From Burkholderia sp. Ac-20379 (GTDB lineage: Bacteria; Pseudomonadota; Gammaproteobacteria; Burkholderiales; Burkholderiaceae), in the NCBI RefSeq assembly GCF_017104645.1, contig NZ_JAAGPF010000030.1, positions 1 through 40,047 of the forward strand: 40,047 bases of DNA, given 5' to 3'. The notes under the pieces are model-generated. The model worked only from the letters and a program-made list of their open reading frames with translations. It searched no databases and was not told where the DNA came from. The translations under genes and the position numbers were made by a program. Of the stretch, positions 35,999 to 40,047 are shown piece by piece (position 1 is the first letter of the stretch; every line of letters starts with the position of its first letter).

Positions 35999-36973
35999 TC
36001 AGCCGGCGGCGGCCGTCAGCGCGGCAAACTTCTCGAGGTCGACGTTGCCGCCGCTGATGATCACGCCCACGCGCTTGCCGGCGAGGCGATCCTTCATCTG
36101 GCGCACGGCCGCGAAGCCGAGGCAGCCGGTCGGCTCGACCAGCATCTTCATGCGCGACGCGAAGAAGCGCATGCCGTCCACCAGCTCGGCGTCGCTGGCC
36201 GTGAGGATGGCGGTGACGTCGCGGCGCAGGATCGGGAACGTCAGTTGTCCGAGATATTGGGTTTGCGCGCCGTCGGCGATCGTCTTCGGCGTGTCGATGC
36301 GCACGATGTGGCCGGCCGCCAGCGATTGCTGGGCGTCGTTGCCGGCTTCCGGCTCCACGCCGTAGATCGCGGCGCCCGGCGACAGCTCGCGCGTGGCCAG
36401 CGCCGTACCCGACAGCAGCCCGCCGCCGCCGAGCGGCGCGAACACCGCGTCGAGCGGGCCGGTTTCGGCGATCAGCTCGGCCGCCGCGGTGCCCTGCCCC
36501 GCGATCACGTCGGCGTGATCGTACGGCGGGATCAGCGTCAGCCCTTCCTTCTCGGCCAGATCGCGGCCAATCTGCTCGCGGTCGTCGCGGTAGCGATCGT
36601 AGATCACCACGCGGCCGCCGTAGCCGCGCGTGGCCGCCACCTTCGCCTCCGGCGCGTCGTGCGGCATGACGATGGTGGCCGGCATGCCGAGCAGCCGCGC
36701 CGACAGCGCGATCGCCTGCGCATGGTTGCCCGACGAGAACGCCACCACGCCCGCCTTGCGCTGCGCGTCACTGAACTTCGACAGCGCGTTGAACGCGCCG
36801 CGGAACTTGAACGCGCCCATGCGCTGGAAGTTCTCGCATTTGAAGAACACCTGCGCACCCAGCGCTTCGTCCACCGTGCGCGAGGTCAGCACGGGCGTGC
36901 GATGGGCGAAGCCCGCGATGCGGGAAGCGGCGGCGGCGACGTCGGCGTAGGTCGGGAGATTCGGCTGGCTCAT
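35999..36973 (-). CDS. Fold-type II PLP dehydratase (threonine/serine or 3-hydroxyaspartate dehydratase)
   Basis: A 324-residue PLP enzyme of the serine racemase/threonine dehydratase family without a regulatory domain. Lys56 in FQRMGAFKFRGAFNAL binds PLP; the substrate loop SSGNHAQ, the phosphate-binding glycine run PLGGGGLLSG and the end IISGGNVDLEKF are all present. FKCENFQRMGAFKFRG matches L-threo-3-hydroxyaspartate dehydratases and BhcB-type enzymes as I recall them, but threonine, serine or racemase activity are open. It is divergent from a fold-III dehydratase, with a TTGACA promoter between them. Confidence 0.88.
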   Translation of the reverse strand: MSQPNLPTYADVAAAASRIAGFAHRTPVLTSRTVDEALGAQVFFKCENFQRMGAFKFRGAFNALSKFSDAQRKAGVVAFSSGNHAQAIALSARLLGMPATIVMPHDAPEAKVAATRGYGGRVVIYDRYRDDREQIGRDLAEKEGLTLIPPYDHADVIAGQGTAAAELIAETGPLDAVFAPLGGGGLLSGTALATRELSPGAAIYGVEPEAGNDAQQSLAAGHIVRIDTPKTIADGAQTQYLGQLTFPILRRDVTAILTASDAELVDGMRFFASRMKMLVEPTGCLGFAAVRQMKDRLAGKRVGVIISGGNVDLEKFAALTAAAG

Positions 36974-37045
36974 CGATGGCTCACTGGAGATGGAGGCAAG
37001 GAACGGGGACGGAGACGGAGAATCGGTCTTGACTGATTTCGAGAC

Positions 37046-37074
37046 ATTGTGTCCAATTCAATACATTCTGTCAA
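37046..37074 (-). promoter_or_regulatory. Promoter for the fold-II dehydratase
   Basis: On the minus strand a perfect TTGACA (37074-37069) is followed after 17 bp by CACAAT (37051-37046), about 70 bp before the dehydratase ATG. The -10 box is weak, which suits an activated promoter. The opposite promoter for the divergent gene is not clear. Confidence 0.5.
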
Positions 37075-37139
37075 TTTGACTCGACCGGCGCGCGCTGCCT
37101 CGCGGGGTGTTGGCGCCGGCCCTTTCAGGATCCGTCACG

Positions 37140-38270
37140 ATGCGACTCGATACACTCCCCACCCCGTCGGCCCTGATCGACGTTCCGCGCATGACGCGCA
37201 ACATCGCGCGCATGCAGCAGCGCCTCGACGCGCTCGGCGTGCGGTTCCGGCCGCACGTGAAGACCACCAAGTGCGAGCCGGTGGTGCGCGCGCAGATCGA
37301 GGCCGGCGCGCGCGGCATCACCGTTTCCACGTTGAAGGAAGCCGAGCAGTTCTTCGCGCAGGGCATCGACGACATCGTCTACGCCGTCGGCATGGCCGCC
37401 GCCAAGCTGCCGCAGGCGCTCGCGCTGCGCCAGCGCGGCTGCGACCTCAAGCTGGTGGCCGACAGCCTCGCGTCGGCCACCGCGATCGCCGCGTTCGGCC
37501 GCGAGCACGGCGCCGTGTTCGAGGTGTGGATCGAGATCGACGTGGACGGCCACCGCTCCGGCCTCAAGCCCGGCGACGCCGCGCTGATCGAGGTGGGCCG
37601 CGCGCTCGTGGCGGGCGGCGCGACGCTCGGCGGCGTGATCGCCCACGCCGGCTCGAGCTACGACTACAGCACGCAGGCCGACCTGGTGCGGATCGCCGAA
37701 CAGGAGCGCGCCGGCGCCGTGCAGGCGGCCGACCGGCTGCGCGCCGCGGGGCTGCCATGCCCGGTGGTCAGCATCGGCTCGACGCCCACCGCGCTGTCGG
37801 CCGAACGACTCGACGGCGTAACCGAGGTGCGCGCGGGCGTGTACGTGCTGTTCGATCTGGTCATGCACAACGTGGGCGTGTGCCGCGCCGACGAGATCGC
37901 GCTGAGCGTGCTGACCACCGTGATCGGGCATCAGGAGGACAAGGGCTGGGCGATCGTCGACGCGGGCTGGATGGCGATGAGCCGCGACCGCGGCACGCAG
38001 CGCCAGGCGCACGATTTCGGCTACGGGCAGGTGTGCGACGAGCACGGCGCACCGCTCGACGGCTACCTGCTCGGCAGTGCGAACCAGGAGCACGGCATCG
38101 TTTCGCGCAGCGGCGAGCCCGATCTCGACATCGCCGCGCGGTTGCCGGTCGGCACGCGGCTGCGGATCCTGCCGAATCATGCCTGTGCGACCGGGGCGCA
38201 GCATCCCGAATATCAGGCGATCGGCGACGATGGGCCGCTGGCCGTGTGGCCGCGGTTTTACGGCTGGTAA
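37140..38270 (+). CDS. Fold-type III PLP D-hydroxyamino-acid dehydratase/aldolase (DSD1 family)
   Basis: A 376-residue alanine-racemase-fold PLP enzyme. The N-terminal LPTPSALIDVPRMTRNIARM and RPHVKTTKC (Lys41 as the PLP lysine) are family motifs; HAGSSYDYST, SIGSTPTALSAERLDGVTEVRAGVYVLFDLVM and the C-terminal metal site LPNHACATG (His and Cys) follow. The pattern is closest in memory to D-threo-3-hydroxyaspartate dehydratase of Delftia, which makes oxaloacetate and ammonia; D-serine dehydratase and D-threonine aldolase are alternatives. AGGA lies before the ATG. Divergent from the fold-II dehydratase and convergent with the reductase. Confidence 0.88.
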   Translation: MRLDTLPTPSALIDVPRMTRNIARMQQRLDALGVRFRPHVKTTKCEPVVRAQIEAGARGITVSTLKEAEQFFAQGIDDIVYAVGMAAAKLPQALALRQRGCDLKLVADSLASATAIAAFGREHGAVFEVWIEIDVDGHRSGLKPGDAALIEVGRALVAGGATLGGVIAHAGSSYDYSTQADLVRIAEQERAGAVQAADRLRAAGLPCPVVSIGSTPTALSAERLDGVTEVRAGVYVLFDLVMHNVGVCRADEIALSVLTTVIGHQEDKGWAIVDAGWMAMSRDRGTQRQAHDFGYGQVCDEHGAPLDGYLLGSANQEHGIVSRSGEPDLDIAARLPVGTRLRILPNHACATGAQHPEYQAIGDDGPLAVWPRFYGW

Positions 38271-38301
38271 GCGATTCCGGCGGCGGGCGGCGCCGGCCGC
38301 C

Positions 38302-39282
38302 TTACCAGGGCCATGCCACGCGCGTGCCCACGCCGACTGCCTTGGCGCGCTCGACCAGCATCCGCGCCACGGTCAGATCCTGCAGCGCCAATCCCGTCAT
38401 GTCGAACACCGTGATGTCCTCGCGCGCCCGCACGAACGAGGCCGGTGCGGCCAGCAGTTCGCCCAGTTCGACGCATTCCTGCTCCGGCGCCCACTGCGCC
38501 TCGCCGATCCGGCGCGCCTGCTCGCGGTCGTCCACCACGAGCCGCGTTCGAGCGAGCAGGCCATCGGGCAATTCGCGCTTGCCCTGCGTGTCGGCGCCTA
38601 CCGCGTTGATGTGCGTGCCCGGCTGCACGGCGCTCGCGTCGAACAGCACGCGGCCGCCCGGCGTGGCGGTGATGACGATGTCCGCGTCGGCCACGGCCGC
38701 ATTGGCGTCGGTGGCGGGCGAGATCGCGCAACGCGTGCGAAACGGCGCTTCGAACGCGTCGTTGGCCGCGCCGGCTGTGCGGTCCGAGCCGATGTAATGC
38801 ACCGTCGTGATCGACGGCAGCATTCGCAGTGCGAAATCCAGTTGGATGCGGGCTTGTACGCCGGTGCCGAACACGCAGACGCGTTGGCTGTCGGGCCTCG
38901 CCAGTGCGCGCAGGCCGAGGCCGCCGGCCGCGCCGGTGCGCAGCGTGGTGATCGCGTTGCCGTCGATCACGCAGCGCGGCCGGCCCGTGGCCGGATCGAT
39001 CAGCATCACGGTGGCCTGATGCGGCTCGCCGCCCTGCTCGCGGTTCGCGGGCCAGAAACCGGCGGCCTTGAAGCCGAGCAACGCCTCTCCCGCGACGTCG
39101 CCTGCCTTGATGCCGAATACGCCGCCGGTCGATAGAGGCTCGCGGATTACCGGGAATACGCGGCCCGCGGCGCGATGGTGCAGGTCGAATGCGTCGGAAA
39201 CGGCGGTTAGGACGTGGTCGGGTTGGAGCAGGGTTTCGACGGTGGTTTTGTCCAGGAGGAGCAGTTCGGCGTCGGATCGCAT
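38302..39282 (-). CDS. Ornithine cyclodeaminase/mu-crystallin family reductase
   Basis: A 326-residue NAD(P)-dependent protein of the OCD/mu-crystallin family. The substrate half has VFGIKAGDVAGEALLGFKAAGFWPANREQGGEPHQATVMLIDPATGRP and the dinucleotide fold contains TTLRTGAAGGLGLRALA and VCVFGTGVQARIQLDFAL; later GTHINAVGADTQGKREL is typical. Members include ornithine cyclodeaminase, ketimine and pyrroline-carboxylate reductases, alanine dehydrogenase and iminosuccinate reductase (BhcD). With two neighbouring hydroxyamino-acid dehydratases, an imine reductase making an amino acid is the best guess. It is 31 bp from the convergent fold-III gene. Confidence 0.87.
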   Translation of the reverse strand: MRSDAELLLLDKTTVETLLQPDHVLTAVSDAFDLHHRAAGRVFPVIREPLSTGGVFGIKAGDVAGEALLGFKAAGFWPANREQGGEPHQATVMLIDPATGRPRCVIDGNAITTLRTGAAGGLGLRALARPDSQRVCVFGTGVQARIQLDFALRMLPSITTVHYIGSDRTAGAANDAFEAPFRTRCAISPATDANAAVADADIVITATPGGRVLFDASAVQPGTHINAVGADTQGKRELPDGLLARTRLVVDDREQARRIGEAQWAPEQECVELGELLAAPASFVRAREDITVFDMTGLALQDLTVARMLVERAKAVGVGTRVAWPW

Positions 39283-39562
39283 GGGCGGGGGCCTTTGGCG
39301 GGGTTGGGCGTCATGCAGTATTGTACATTTTTTCTAGTTGTTTACGTTTGATCTAAAAATTGGTGGGAGGTTGTCTGGCGTTGGGGTATTGCGACTTGCG
39401 TCGTGTTTTTGCGACGGGGAGGCGAAGCTGCTGCGATAGGCCTATGTATAGCCGACAGGGCTTGCTTCGCTGCTTTGATGGCAGCTTCCGGCCATAAGCG
39501 GTCGGTCGCGGTCGACGTCCAACTGAGTGATAATCCTGTATCACAACGGTGTTAGGAGCCTT
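39283..39562. other. Low-GC intergenic region (280 bp)
   Basis: Markedly lower GC than the rest. It holds the reductase's upstream region and a small palindrome GTGATA/TATCAC at 39527-39544 just before the remnant gene. No gene is supported; a minus ORF (39353-39763) covering it has an unconvincing composition. Confidence 0.4.
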
Positions 39563-39706
39563 ATGGGCGTGAAAACCAAAATCATGCTCGTGATATCGGT
39601 GACGATCTTCGTGAGTTGCGTCGCCATCGGTGTCTCGACATTCAAATGGCAAGGAATCGACTTGAGTCATGCATCTCGTGGCTCGATTAGCGCGCACGCG
39701 CCCTGA
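39563..39706 (+). pseudogene. Remnant of a membrane-anchored protein (47 codons)
   Basis: The ATG at 39563 follows TTAGGAGCCTT, a strong ribosome site, and encodes MGVKTKIMLVISVTIFVSCV, a basic start and a single membrane span typical of sensor or chemotaxis-type proteins. After residue 30 the sequence becomes unconvincing and stops at 39704. It looks like the 5' end of a longer signalling gene broken by rearrangement next to the IS element. A genuine small membrane protein is the alternative. Confidence 0.4.
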
Positions 39707-39955
39707 GTTCCGCGTGCATATCGATCTATCGACGTCAGAGATCTGAAGGCGGAGGCCGGCCATGACCAGTCAGTCGATGGGCGTGCCCGACAGCGGCCGC
39801 TCGGCGTCGCTCACCATCTCAAGCAGCCGGTCAACGGGTGAAGGTTGACTACCCGAAGCCGGTCATTCAGTACCTCGACTGGACTGCCCAGGGAATGCTA
39901 GACGCTGCCGGCCTATGATTTGGACTGCCCAGAGCACACTAGACACGCCTGACCC
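39707..39955. other. Non-coding debris before the IS element
   Basis: Gene fragments without a clear frame. The minus strand holds a short open stretch ending LLEMVSDAERPLSGTPID before a stop, which looks like a protein tail but is not recognisable. Two IS-end-like repeats close the region. Confidence 0.35.
39880..39950. repeat. Two tandem IS-end-like repeats
   Basis: TGGACTGCCCAG occurs at 39880-39891 and again at 39921-39932, a 41-bp period; downstream the copies stay similar (GGGAATGCTAGACGC versus AGCACACTAGACACG). The second copy lies at the expected end of the IS3-type element, just after its transposase stop. The first may be the end of an older related insertion. Confidence 0.6.
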
Positions 39956-40047
39956 TCACGCCGCGGCTTGTTCAAAGGCCTCGGGACTCAGGCCGCCAAG
40001 ATGACTATGGCGACGGGTTCGATTGTAAAAGACCTCGATGTAGTCGA
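39921..40047 (-). mobile_element. End of an IS3-family insertion sequence (partial)
   Basis: The terminal sequence starting TGGACTGCCCAG at 39921 and the transposase C-terminus next to it mark one end of an IS3-family element; the rest lies beyond the right edge of the window. The 5'-TG terminus fits the family. Target-site duplication cannot be judged. Confidence 0.7.
39956..40047 (-). CDS. IS3-family transposase, C-terminal end (partial)
   Basis: The minus-strand frame entering from the right edge reads DYIEVFYNRTRRHSHLGGLS, then PEAFEQAAA and a TGA at 39958-39956. This is the conserved tail of the OrfB DDE integrase of IS3-family elements, with the NxxRRHSxLGxxSPxxFE pattern; the catalytic residues lie outside the window. 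It catalyses transposition of the element. Confidence 0.85.
   Translation of the reverse strand, partial: DYIEVFYNRTRRHSHLGGLSPEAFEQAAA

Noticed and set aside
39353-39763. 136-codon minus ORF before the IS element
   Set aside because: It overlaps the better-supported membrane-protein start on the plus strand and has an unusual composition with no domain.

Overview
The window reads as chromosomal DNA of a Burkholderia-like betaproteobacterium. It is very GC-rich, with long chance ORFs opposite most genes, and it carries rhlA/rhlB, betIBA and anthranilate dioxygenase genes of a type familiar from Burkholderia. A plant-associated Burkholderia (gladioli/glumae/plantarii group) would fit, but this is inferred from gene content and not from any search. 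No rRNA, tRNA or CRISPR array was seen. I recognise 35 intact or edge-truncated genes, one short gene remnant and one IS3-type transposase end.

Layout. 1-2098: rhlB (cut by the left edge) and rhlA on the minus strand (rhamnolipid synthesis), with a terminator-like hairpin between them. 2099-3033: a long, relatively AT-rich intergenic region ending in a BetI-type operator. 3034-6847: betI-betB-betA, choline to glycine betaine. 7033-8016: an aldo/keto reductase. 8031-10816: sbp-cysT-cysW on the minus strand, a sulfate importer lacking its ATPase gene. 11285-15479: a small zinc-ribbon protein, an EamA permease divergent from an AraC regulator, a class I glutamine amidotransferase and an MHS-type transporter. 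15837-17812: a TetR regulator divergent from a TetX-like FAD monooxygenase, with two perfect palindromes between them. 17828-21845: antABC and an AraC/XylS-type regulator, converting anthranilate to catechol. 22288-24055: an overlapping pair encoding a lipoprotein and a secreted trypsin-like protease. 24107-30257: a cupin, a YbaK/ProX deacylase, a probable MFS-LysR-ammonia-lyase operon and a second EamA permease. 30688-33681: an ABC-2 exporter pair (YadG/YadH type) and a lactonase-like propeller protein. 34064-35977: a large secreted propeller-like protein. 35999-39282: a fold-II PLP dehydratase, a fold-III PLP D-hydroxyamino-acid dehydratase and an ornithine-cyclodeaminase-family reductase, which together suggest 3-hydroxyaspartate or related beta-hydroxy amino acid metabolism. 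39283-40047: lower-GC debris with a 47-codon membrane-protein remnant and the end of an IS3-family element.

How the genes work together. Most of the window is accessory catabolism and transport, each module with a local regulator: BetI with betBA, the TetR protein with the monooxygenase, the AraC/XylS protein with antABC, and LysR with the ammonia-lyase and its permease. Several modules have visible cis elements. The most interesting items are the rhlA-rhlB intercistronic terminator, the 3-hydroxyaspartate-type cluster, the ammonia-lyase with two changed active-site motif positions, the paired operators of the TetX-like module, a palindrome filling the spacer of a strong promoter upstream of the MHS transporter, and a nested repeat upstream of antA.
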